Assembly (NCBI GenBank): GCA_030374765.1
Contig: JARGXX010000099.1
Span: 1,674,001-1,738,000 of the forward strand
From: Agarophyton chilense
Lineage: Eukaryota; Rhodophyta; Florideophyceae; Gracilariales; Gracilariaceae
Length of the DNA stretch: 64,000 nucleotides
Reading direction: 5' to 3'
This document shows positions 8,995 through 18,075 of this stretch, one piece after another. Within the stretch, counting starts at the first letter, position 1, and every line of letters starts with the position of its first letter. Both the position numbers and the translations under genes were made by a program. The notes under the pieces are model-generated. The model was given only the letters and a program-made list of their open reading frames with translations. It made no database searches and had not been told where the DNA came from.

Positions 8995-10779
8995 ATGCGA
9001 GTCCGACTGCTGTCCGCGCTGCGCCTTTTCCACTCCGGCGCGCGCGCTGGCGCAGCTCGCGAAGACGCAGCTGGCGTGGCCGCCGCCGCCGCCGCCCGAG
9101 TCTCGTTACCCGCGCTGGGCACCAGGTCGGGTCCTGCGCCCACGATCTATGCGCATACGCGTCTCACCGCCGCCCTCGTGGGGCGGCCCAACGTTGGAAA
9201 GTCCACCCTGTTCAATCGGCTGGCCGCAGCTGTTCGCGGCCGCCAATCTGATGCAGGCCACACACCCCCACTTTCGTTTGTGCGCTCGGTTGTGCACCCT
9301 TTGCCGGGCGTTACTCGAGATTCGAGGGAGGCCGCAGGGGCAGTCTCCGACCTCTTGCTCAACGTGGTCGACACCCCGGGCTTGGAGAGCGCTGTCAGTG
9401 AGCAGGAGCATGTTAATTTGGAGCAACATGCTTCCTTCCCTGAGGGCACTTCTCTTGTTGATGCCGTCGCCCATTGTGAGCACGTTGCATATCGTCGCGT
9501 CTATGCCCACATGAAGACCGCTACCATTGACGCCGTTAAACAAGCCAACCTAATTCTATTTATTGTTGACGCGTCTGTCGGTGTTACATCTTTGGACCAC
9601 GCACACGCACAGTGGTTGCGTTCCTGTTTGACTCCGCAAAAGTCTATTATTCTTGTAGCAAACAAATGTGATGTCGCCGATTCGGACAAGCGTGCAATCG
9701 ATGCCTACGAGCTTGGTTTCGGCGATCCCGTGCTCATCTCCGCCGAACAAGCTCTAGGGTTTTCTGATTTGTACGAGCGCATCCGCCTCGTTCCCAAGCC
9801 TCCACACATTGACCAAAAGCCGCATTTCGGAGATTCTACAACCAATTTAAGTGACCAGGAGTCTGAAATACAGCGGTCTTTTGATGAAGAGCTTGTCATT
9901 ACCACCTCTGCTCGCCTTCAGGAGGAACCACTTCAGCAAGTAATCGTAAGTATCGTCGGTCGTCCGAACGTTGGCAAATCGACTCTGCTCAATCGCCTTG
10001 TTGGTGAGCAACGTTCTATTGTCGGTGCTGCGGCTGGTGTCACCCGCGACGCCGTTTTATGCCCATGGAACGCTTTGTATGAACGGCCTGAATACCCACC
10101 CGTGTGGTTGTTTGACACTCCTGGTGTCCGAGCCCAGCCCAAGGTTAGCGCTGATAATCTCGAGAGGCTTATGGTAAAGGCTTCACTACAGGCCCTCAGA
10201 TCCAGTCATGTCGTTGTGGTTGTGATTGATGCCATCGATTCACTTACTCGTCAGGACGCCAAGCTACTGGACGTTGTTGTCACTGAGGGGCGCGCTGTTG
10301 TACTTGTAGTCAATAAGATTGATACTCTAGATCAGAATGACATTTCTGCCTGGAGAACTCGTTTGCGCTTCGACGTCGACAACAAACTGGAGCAGTTGAA
10401 AGGCGTAGAAGTAGTGGAGATGTCAGCGAAGAACTGGGAAGATGATCCGATGCAGGGAAAACGTCTGTACGAAGCTATTCAGCGTGCTCGAGAACGATGG
10501 GAAAAGCGAGTGCCCACATCAGCTTTGAATCGTTTTGTAAAGGGTTTTAATGAGCGTATGTCCGTCGGAGGTGGAACAAGGGGAGAGCGGCGAAATCGTG
10601 TTGGAGTAACCAAGTTCATAACGCAGAAAAAGATTCGCCCTCCGATGTTTAGATTGGATGGGTCTTCTGCCGTGTCAGTGAATTATCTTCGAGCTCTTGG
10701 AAATGCCCTTCGTCATGAGTTCGGGTTTGAAGGTGTTCCCATTCGGGTGAAGAGACCGTCCAGGCGAAGAAACCGTTGA
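8995..10779 (+). CDS. der: Der/EngA-type tandem-GTPase, probably organellar
   Basis: Der/EngA proteins have two GTPase domains and a KH-like C-terminal domain and act in large-subunit assembly of bacterial-type ribosomes; eukaryotic homologues normally serve plastids or mitochondria. The frame is open from 8644, but I choose ATG 8995 (594 aa), which leaves an Arg/Ala-rich, targeting-like N-terminus of about 50 residues. GTPase 1 shows 'GRPNVGKST' (63-71), 'DTPG' (126-129) and 'NKCD' (223-226). GTPase 2 shows 'GRPNVGKST' (322-330), 'DTPG' (374-377) and 'NKID'. An insertion of roughly 40 residues follows the first DTPG. The C-terminus ('KIRPPMFRLDG' to a basic tail) fits the KH-like domain. Plastid versus mitochondrion cannot be decided from sequence alone. 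Confidence 0.92.
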   Translation: MRVRLLSALRLFHSGARAGAAREDAAGVAAAAAARVSLPALGTRSGPAPTIYAHTRLTAALVGRPNVGKSTLFNRLAAAVRGRQSDAGHTPPLSFVRSVVHPLPGVTRDSREAAGAVSDLLLNVVDTPGLESAVSEQEHVNLEQHASFPEGTSLVDAVAHCEHVAYRRVYAHMKTATIDAVKQANLILFIVDASVGVTSLDHAHAQWLRSCLTPQKSIILVANKCDVADSDKRAIDAYELGFGDPVLISAEQALGFSDLYERIRLVPKPPHIDQKPHFGDSTTNLSDQESEIQRSFDEELVITTSARLQEEPLQQVIVSIVGRPNVGKSTLLNRLVGEQRSIVGAAAGVTRDAVLCPWNALYERPEYPPVWLFDTPGVRAQPKVSADNLERLMVKASLQALRSSHVVVVVIDAIDSLTRQDAKLLDVVVTEGRAVVLVVNKIDTLDQNDISAWRTRLRFDVDNKLEQLKGVEVVEMSAKNWEDDPMQGKRLYEAIQRARERWEKRVPTSALNRFVKGFNERMSVGGGTRGERRNRVGVTKFITQKKIRPPMFRLDGSSAVSVNYLRALGNALRHEFGFEGVPIRVKRPSRRRNR

Positions 10780-10866
10780 AGCAAGTGCTTGCATTTTTCA
10801 TTCTGCTTTCATTGATCGAAATAGCAAAACCATGAGAACTCATCTGATTGTGTAGTGGTTTCATAC

Positions 10867-11520
10867 TCACATTACGCGAAAAATGTGATTCTGCCATGAT
10901 CGGTCCACGGTATATTGGGCAATGGATCCCTTAATCATGGATCGCACCGCCAACTTTTCTTTCGGGTCAAGAGCTACTCCTGATCCACTTTCTAGTACGT
11001 CTTCAAGAACATTGATAGCCACACGGGCGACATCAGAGGCAGCATATTTCCGACTTAGCTCGTATTGATCATCGTCCATCTGAATTCTCGAAACAACCGC
11101 TTTCTCCCGGAGCCGCATATTGGTGATCCGAATCACTTCGTTCGCAATCTTTAGAACGTAAGGATTGTCTTCCTTTCTCAAAGATTTTGGTATGGACCGG
11201 AGGCGATTCCTTTCTGGTTCGCTCTCAGAATTCGAGTTGAGCTTCTTTACGACCGTCTGCAACTTTGCGCTCAGTAGTGGTCCATGTTTCTCGAAGAAGT
11301 TATAGAGTTTGTTGTAGATGTATATTGACACCGTCGGTCCCAATAACGACATGAGTTTTGTGATAGGCCAGATCCCAACTATCTCACGAGAATAGTTCTC
11401 CTCTTGACTTTGGTTGACTGAAGGGGTTTTTGTGGAGGAGCGGATCAAAGCACCTTGTACCGAGAAAATGGCCATGCTTAAGAGTAACATGCATCCCGTA
11501 TGCTTATACAAAAATCCCAT
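10867..11520 (-). CDS. Small secreted or membrane-associated protein, unknown function
   Basis: 217 aa. The N-terminus has a hydrophobic stretch ('CMLLLSMAIFSVQGALI', about residues 10-26) that looks like a signal peptide. A second moderately hydrophobic segment ('LMSLLGPTVSIYIYNKL', about 57-73) could be a membrane helix. The rest is helical and charged, with a basic linker around 95-115. I recognise no family. It converges on the Der/EngA gene with only 87 bp between stops. Coding is supported by a single full-length frame, a sensible N-terminus and no competing frame. Confidence 0.6.
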   Translation of the reverse strand: MGFLYKHTGCMLLLSMAIFSVQGALIRSSTKTPSVNQSQEENYSREIVGIWPITKLMSLLGPTVSIYIYNKLYNFFEKHGPLLSAKLQTVVKKLNSNSESEPERNRLRSIPKSLRKEDNPYVLKIANEVIRITNMRLREKAVVSRIQMDDDQYELSRKYAASDVARVAINVLEDVLESGSGVALDPKEKLAVRSMIKGSIAQYTVDRSWQNHIFRVM

Positions 11521-12081
11521 TTCAACCCCTTAGAGATCTCCGTCGGATGAAATGTCTTGGTTACTGACGCAGCAGGTTGGCAAGGTTAAAAGGGAACTAT
11601 GCGAGCATGTTATATGACTGCCATCCGAAGGGATGTAGTAATAGAAATCACGAGGTGTATTTCTTGAATGTGGTCGTTTGAGCGTTAACACTAATTCCGA
11701 AGTTGAAGAAATCAGAACTTTGTGCGCAGTAGTATCTAGTCATTTGTGTTTAATTGAATTTGCGTTCAAACGAAGAAACTCATCTTCCCAGCTCTATTGC
11801 TTCAGAGCAAGAAGACTAGTGAAACATTGCAGCCCGCCCTCTAAGCTATCTGCCGTTACAAAACAAGTGAATTAGCCCGCGTTCAATTCGAACACCAAAG
11901 ATTTCTAAGGGTAAAATACTGTGTGAAAAACCTATCTTTAGTTTTGAGTTATAAATCAAGCGACACACAAGGGTGGTTGTCTCTCATATCCTCTTTGGTT
12001 TTGTAGAAGACAATGGTTGAGGGTTCTGCGAAAAACCCAGAAGATATCATAACCTATACTACGTTCATCCGGAATATGAGT
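11521..12081. other. Intergenic region, nothing recognised
   Basis: This lies upstream of the secreted-protein gene and downstream of the kinase gene. It is moderately AT-rich with only short spurious frames. Confidence 0.5.
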
Positions 12082-14421
12082 TCAATGCCCACAATTGTCT
12101 GATTCACTCAAAATCTCTGGAGCAAAAATGGTCCTACTGACTGGCAGAAACTCATCTTCAACCTCGTCGACAACCAGCGACGTTGAATCAAGCTGTAAAA
12201 CTTCCCTCAGTCCCTGAAGCTCATCGTGAACATCGAAACCAGAACTGAGCTCGGTCAGGATCTCGACCATTTCCTGATCATCGCCGACGCGTAAAAGTCT
12301 TCTAAACTCCCCAACTTGTGCAGGATATCGCACTGTTCTTGTTGGCAAATCAACCTCCACTACTTTGTCGAAATACCTCCCGGCTGCTTTTTGCAACTCG
12401 GCTTCTGTAATGTCCTTCTCTGTGACAGGCTTGATGGCTGGTGAAAATGGAGAGGAATCACTGATTAAAAATGAAACAAATGGATGGACGCTTCTCGGAA
12501 TCAGATTCCCGTGAGTATGATGAGGTTGAGAGATGCTCCTCAATCGGGTTCTCGTCATAGGAGAACGCTCCTCTGTCCTTCTATTTTCTGCTGTGTTAGA
12601 ATTCATTGTGGTATGAAAACGAGAGAGCAACAAATTCTTCACATTCTGAAGGGTAATCCTTCTGCCTCCAATAATGTACTCCAGGCGTTCTGAGATCTGC
12701 TTCATTTGTTCGAAGTCCATTTCTTCAAAATCACCAATGTGGATGCGGGCCTGAATCCAAAACATGTTATACAAATTGACAAGAAAAGAAATTATTTGCT
12801 CGTCAGTTTCCAAGCAACATAGAGCAGCCGTCTGTAGTTCTAAAATTGAGTTGCTAAAAGTAACTAGGCGTGAGTCTTGCTGGATCCCAATCATCTCTAT
12901 TTGTCTGTAATCATGTAGCTGTTGATGAAACCGACAAATATTCAGGAGCTCTCTTAAAGAATCAAGCACCATCCTTTCCGGTTGCCGGGAATACAAAGCA
13001 CGGTGCGTGTATCGTCCATTCAAAACGAGCCCATATCCAGGATCATTCCAAATCCATCGATAGAATAAATATTCATTCTTGAACCCATGATCTCTGCAGA
13101 CATGGTGGAATGCCCCCACTTCATGAAACTTCTGTCCAAGTGCCACTGCATCTTCGACAGTACATAGAAGTTTTTCGCAAATCCACTGGACTGCTTCTTG
13201 TCCGATGAAGCACGCCCGAAAAGTGCTAAATCTCCACTTACGATCTTGAACATGAATTCCCGTATCTTTGTTTCTCATTAGCTTTAGAATTTCAGCAAAG
13301 TCTTGTATGCGGGCGCGACCGAGAGCGTCAAATATGGAGAAAGAATGTAACTTGTTGTCCTCATCGCCCTTCCATCTATGGATAGTGCCATGATGTCTTC
13401 CAAACCTTTGGCTTATTCTGAAAACTGAAACATTAACAGGAATAACAGCTCCCTTGCGAAAAAGTCTCCATGATTTTCTGCAACGGTCGCCGTCATCTAC
13501 TGAGCGGCTCGACGAGATCGAAAGTTTTGATGATCTTGACGATGAAGAAAAACCGCGGAAGAAAGGATTCTTTATCACTACGAAAGTAGACGCAGATGTG
13601 GGTGAACCCATCCGAAGCCAGGTACTCTCCAGGACTCGAGATGCGGACGTTCGACGCTTTGGGTCTTTGGCGAGTAGTCCCCGGATCAGGTCTTTTGCAG
13701 CTTTCGAAAAGTGTCGTGGAAAGGTGTACTTGCAGGAAACGACACTTCGAGCAATGTCTCCAGGTGTTTCTCCTTCAAAAGGAAAGTATCCCGCCAAGAG
13801 AGAGTACAATATTACACCGCAACTCCACATATCGGCCTTCTCCCCTCTATAGGGAATTGATTGGACTATTTCAGGACAACTGAAATCTTCAGTACCTACA
13901 GCAGTCTTGCAAAGATCTGTCTTGTTCTTATTGAGATCTTTAACGAAAGCAAGTCCAAAGTCGCAAAGTTTCATCTGGCCCGTGGATGTCAGTAGCATGT
14001 TTTCAAGTTTGAGGTCTCTATGGTATATGCCCCTTGAATGGCAATATACCATAGCTTCCATAAGTGACCGGAATAGAACCCGGGCCTCGTCCTCTGGATA
14101 TCGGAGTCTTTTGGTGAGAGCCGTGTGGGCATCTCCTCCGTCAACAAATTCCATGACCAAGAAGATCTTTCTTTTTGAAATTAAGACCTCCTTGCCTCTG
14201 ACAATGTTTGGATGTTTTAGAGCTGTCAATAACTCAATCTCCTTTTTTACGCATTGGGTCATCTCGTACATACCAAGTTGGACCTTGTCCAAAATCTTAA
14301 TTGCAACGGTTTCTCCTGTCGATTCATCGAAACCTTTTCGAACTATTCCAAACCCACCAGAACCTATTTCCTCTTGAATGAGGTACTGCCCCAACCGGAA
14401 TCGTTTGTCTTTCGAAGTCAT
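12082..14421 (-). CDS. Protein kinase with DEP and DUF547 domains
   Basis: 779 aa. The N-terminal Ser/Thr kinase (about 12-271) is complete: glycine loop 'GSGGFG' (20-25), Lys42 in 'VAIK', 'HRDLKLEN' (134-141, Asp136), 'DFG' (154-156), 'SCPE' (181-184). It is closest in style to CAMK/SNF1-related kinases. A Ser-rich linker (about 275-320) follows, then a DEP domain (about 375-460), usually a membrane or partner-binding module. Next comes a segment like DUF547 (about 480-605), with 'FLVNLYNMFWIQARI' and 'YIIGGRRITLQNVK' matching the family's AFWINLYN and IGG signatures. DEP plus DUF547 occurs in other eukaryotic proteins; an N-terminal kinase on that pair is not one I recognise as standard. 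Substrates are unknown. Confidence 0.85.
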   Translation of the reverse strand: MTSKDKRFRLGQYLIQEEIGSGGFGIVRKGFDESTGETVAIKILDKVQLGMYEMTQCVKKEIELLTALKHPNIVRGKEVLISKRKIFLVMEFVDGGDAHTALTKRLRYPEDEARVLFRSLMEAMVYCHSRGIYHRDLKLENMLLTSTGQMKLCDFGLAFVKDLNKNKTDLCKTAVGTEDFSCPEIVQSIPYRGEKADMWSCGVILYSLLAGYFPFEGETPGDIARSVVSCKYTFPRHFSKAAKDLIRGLLAKDPKRRTSASRVLESTWLRMGSPTSASTFVVIKNPFFRGFSSSSRSSKLSISSSRSVDDGDRCRKSWRLFRKGAVIPVNVSVFRISQRFGRHHGTIHRWKGDEDNKLHSFSIFDALGRARIQDFAEILKLMRNKDTGIHVQDRKWRFSTFRACFIGQEAVQWICEKLLCTVEDAVALGQKFHEVGAFHHVCRDHGFKNEYLFYRWIWNDPGYGLVLNGRYTHRALYSRQPERMVLDSLRELLNICRFHQQLHDYRQIEMIGIQQDSRLVTFSNSILELQTAALCCLETDEQIISFLVNLYNMFWIQARIHIGDFEEMDFEQMKQISERLEYIIGGRRITLQNVKNLLLSRFHTTMNSNTAENRRTEERSPMTRTRLRSISQPHHTHGNLIPRSVHPFVSFLISDSSPFSPAIKPVTEKDITEAELQKAAGRYFDKVVEVDLPTRTVRYPAQVGEFRRLLRVGDDQEMVEILTELSSGFDVHDELQGLREVLQLDSTSLVVDEVEDEFLPVSRTIFAPEILSESDNCGH

Positions 14422-16056
14422 AAAAATAAGGGGAGAAAAGAAAGAACTTGTGAGCTTAAGCTATGAGAAGAACGAAATGACAACAAAAAGAACGTCGTGG
14501 GTTTGACGAAGTATGTAATAAACGTATCGTGGAAGGCAAAGCCTGAAAGAAAAAACTTTTGTACAGCTTTCGGCACTCCAGTTCATGAGCGATTCGGATA
14601 CGTTTCCTCATCGAATGCCTCTCAACAAATAGAGCACTCGATGAAAGTTTTGGCTGTAATCTGAGTCTCAATGATATCATCAGGCGGTACAGAGAACAGG
14701 AAAGGCTTGAAACAGTATACGCGATCGGATTCGTACGTGTACATATGTTTTGCAATGCATACCTGAACTTTACGTTTTAGGTGTCTCGAGTGGTATATAC
14801 TGAGAGTTTACGTGTCCTACCATGCTGTGGCGACATCAAATTGGAACACCGCAGACGAAAAAGTGTGAGTGAGAGAGTAATTTTAAGTCCAACTCGTGTT
14901 TGTTGAAAAGTTTCAAGGTGCAAAGAGGCAATGAAAATCTCTCTCATTGTTTCTTCCCCCGCTCTTTGTTGGAACAGACAAACAGCAGTCTCCTCTTTGT
15001 GAGAATACTTTGCTTTTTGGTTGACCGTGCGTTGTATATACATCTCACATGTTCAAGAATTGAAGTGAAAGTGTTATTCGAAAGTGGTTGTGTCTTATAA
15101 TGCTATCGATCTTGATGCGATGAACAGTTCCTAGTCATGCGGCCTTATCATCGAATCGGATGGTTCGTGCTTGGGTCAAAATTATGCTCTCATTTCACCT
15201 TAGGTAGCGAACATTCTGTAGAGCCTACACCGAAACCTATTTCAGAGGCCGACGCCTCTCCGTCATGATCTCTGAAGCCATCGACATCGTTCGTAGTGCC
15301 AACACACTTCGAACTCCCGACTGTGGCTTGAAAAGATTGCTGCGATACATCTCGTATCCTCTACGATGGTAACTACGACGGGTAAGAATTATTCTCATCC
15401 TTGTGTCCCTCACCCTTCTAGAAAACCGCACTGCAGAATGCCCAAAGCCTTTGTAGTTCAACCTTCGTAAGGGTCCACATTATATTTAAAATCAAAATCT
15501 GGAGAAGTCGGTCGGTTATCCTAAGAGCCTCTGGTGGAACAATAGCGTATCCATCAGAGGGTCATTCTACCCATGCGTGACTCCCACAATGCAGCTTACG
15601 TATCGTACCCCAGTTCTGCTTCACAAGCGACACCACAAGGATCCGTCATCGATATGGCTAGAAAGCGCCTGAGACACGTATCGGAAATGCATCCTTCTCC
15701 ACTACCCGGCCTTCCCACCCGGTCTTCTGATCAGCTCTAAGCCAGAATCGAGCGAAGTTGTGCAGTGCGAAGCTTTTGTGCTGCTTGCGCGGTCTTGTGG
15801 CGTAAAGCTGTTCGCGGACAGGATTCCTCATGTCCGAAAAAAGTATTTTTAGTTTGCCGACGTACAGAGTTGTGAATCTGCGCATTTCCGCGCCAAAGGC
15901 CTCTTTCACAGTTGCATTGTAACCCATCTGTTGTTTTGCCTCTGCCCATCGCGAACCGAGTTCAAAGAGGAGTTTTAGCGCGGTTTTACTTCGAGACGTG
16001 CCATGTTCTAGATCGAAAACAAAGTCAGAAGCGAGATTTGAACTGTAACTCAGCTA
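14422..16056. other. Divergent intergenic region (1.6 kb), nothing recognised
   Basis: This separates the divergent kinase and membrane-protein genes and must hold both promoters. Only short frames occur (under 100 codons, no motifs), and I see no tRNA-like or transposon sequence. Confidence 0.5.
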
Positions 16057-18039
16057 ATGGCAGTAAACCTGCTACTTTTGTTCGCTTGTGTTGCAATTCT
16101 TGCCGCCCCGAGGTGTTCAACAGCATCTACACAGATCGATTCCTGCATTCCCACGAATGAATATGTGACCGTTCCTCTTCGAGTCAGTGTAACTTTCGCG
16201 GGAACGCTTCCTCTGTTTATGCGTGAAAATACATGGTCTCCGGGAGCGAAGAAACTTTTCATAAACCAACTGGCTGACAAGGTACGCTACACTGCGCTAT
16301 TGACTTCTGAAGAAGATGACATACTAGTTTCTTTGGTTGGAAAACTTCATCCCAAAACATGTTCAGTCGTGGAATTTTCATATATCTACGATATGAGTAT
16401 CGTGGATGAGAAAACTGCATCAGCCTTAGATGCTGACCTGCAATCCATTCTAACAGAATCAACATCAATCTTTGTGGATGGTACCGCAGTTGCCGATAAG
16501 TTTTGGCAGACACTTCAATCCGATTCGAATTTCCGACCAAGTGACAATCATCAAGTGTACAACATACTGATTTACGACGCCATATCTGTCGCTCCGCAAT
16601 ATGGATATCGAGCGGAAGAAGGTGGAACTGTAGGTACGGTCGCGGTGGCTAGCGAAAAGCGATTCGCTATAATCGACGTTGGTGCCAAACCCTTCTTTCT
16701 AGCAGCAGAATCGTTGACTGTTGGAGACTTACTTGCATCAAATTGGAAGTCTGCAAGGGAATACTCTCTTGAACTTCATGGAATTGTATCCAAACTTCTT
16801 ACCCCTCCAGCATCAACGAAAATGCGCCATTTTCCGCAAGAAACCAGAATTTCGTTTAAGCTTAGTCTGGTTGATGTCAGTGCTGTGATAGGAAGGATGT
16901 CTGGCGTAGCCGGAGAAAGCGAAGGAAACAAACCGCTTGGGGCCAGCTTTAATTCTAAGCAGTTCATGACCGTTTTGAACACAGTTTTTCACAATCATGT
17001 CATTCCAGACAAAGAAGTATCAATCTTGACGGAACAAGTGGATATGATGCGAGATGCAAATATGGCTATGGCCGTGTCGCGAGCATTTTCGGTGAAGGGA
17101 TTGGAAATGGTTCTAGACAGTGAGCTTCTGATCGGAAGCCTCATGCGTAACTCAACGGAACGATACGGCTACTTTGTTGACTCCTCATTTGTTGCGCATG
17201 TACCTTTGTACTTGTTCTCGTTTGCCGACGATTCCAGAATAACACACTTCGACACAGGCGAACAAGTGCGAGCACGAGTAGTTGGAAAGGAGGCTGTGGT
17301 CATGGCCGAAAACAGGCTTCGAGATGCTGCGGTAGATGAGCATGTTAGTACTACATCAGAAGCTACCAAAGAAGTACTAGAACTCCTCTGTGGTTTGAAC
17401 CAGGATAGTTTATCGCTATTGAGCGCGCGAGATGGAGTGGTACCTGTAATACTCCGAGACATTGCGAGACGAAATATCTTGGTTCAAGTACTAGATTGGT
17501 CTCAAGTACCCTCATGGAAGGCGAAAGAATTATTGGACTTCGAAGGTCTGGATAGTCGTTTAATTCCACATCAAAAGGGAAGTCGCATTGAAATTGGTAG
17601 GAATAAAGTTCGCGATGGCCTCCGAAAGCTAACAGACCAATGGCATAGAGCTGCAATGTCCTTATCTCTCGAAAGTATCGAGTCTGCTACAATGAATCTG
17701 ATGGGAATGTCGAATGAACTGGCTGACATGCTTCACGAGGAAGTTTGCAATCAGGCCTTGCCAGAGGAAATATTGTTAAAGGCTGAAGTAATGGGGGTCA
17801 AGCACGTTTCTGCAGACGAAAATAATCGTTCACGCTTTCTTTTGTACGTCGTATTATCGGCAATAGCAGGGGCTATATGCGGGGGGTACCTGCATTGGAA
17901 AGCTGTCAAGCAATCGAGCTTTCGCGGCACATACCTCGATGACCTGGCAATTGCACCGGCAGTGCGAAACCTAGACGTCGTAGGGACAACGCAATGGTTC
18001 AGCACGCTCACCTCCTCATATAAATCAAAAACTCACTAA
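16057..18039 (+). CDS. Type I membrane or secretory protein, unknown function
   Basis: 660 aa. A clear signal peptide (about 1-23, 'LLLLFACVAILAAPRCSTA') precedes a long luminal or extracellular region. A single transmembrane helix near the C-terminus ('FLLYVVLSAIAGAICGG', about 594-612) is followed by a cytosolic tail of about 45 residues. The large domain contains 'VPLYLFSFADDSRITHFDTG' (about 385-404), which reminds me of uncharacterised plant transmembrane proteins (DUF7906/SPOT1-like). That resemblance is from memory and weak. It converges on the eIF3L gene with a 36-bp gap. Confidence 0.75.
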   Translation: MAVNLLLLFACVAILAAPRCSTASTQIDSCIPTNEYVTVPLRVSVTFAGTLPLFMRENTWSPGAKKLFINQLADKVRYTALLTSEEDDILVSLVGKLHPKTCSVVEFSYIYDMSIVDEKTASALDADLQSILTESTSIFVDGTAVADKFWQTLQSDSNFRPSDNHQVYNILIYDAISVAPQYGYRAEEGGTVGTVAVASEKRFAIIDVGAKPFFLAAESLTVGDLLASNWKSAREYSLELHGIVSKLLTPPASTKMRHFPQETRISFKLSLVDVSAVIGRMSGVAGESEGNKPLGASFNSKQFMTVLNTVFHNHVIPDKEVSILTEQVDMMRDANMAMAVSRAFSVKGLEMVLDSELLIGSLMRNSTERYGYFVDSSFVAHVPLYLFSFADDSRITHFDTGEQVRARVVGKEAVVMAENRLRDAAVDEHVSTTSEATKEVLELLCGLNQDSLSLLSARDGVVPVILRDIARRNILVQVLDWSQVPSWKAKELLDFEGLDSRLIPHQKGSRIEIGRNKVRDGLRKLTDQWHRAAMSLSLESIESATMNLMGMSNELADMLHEEVCNQALPEEILLKAEVMGVKHVSADENNRSRFLLYVVLSAIAGAICGGYLHWKAVKQSSFRGTYLDDLAIAPAVRNLDVVGTTQWFSTLTSSYKSKTH

Positions 18040-18075
18040 CAGTATACCTGCCTTTCAATATGTTATGTCTGCTCT

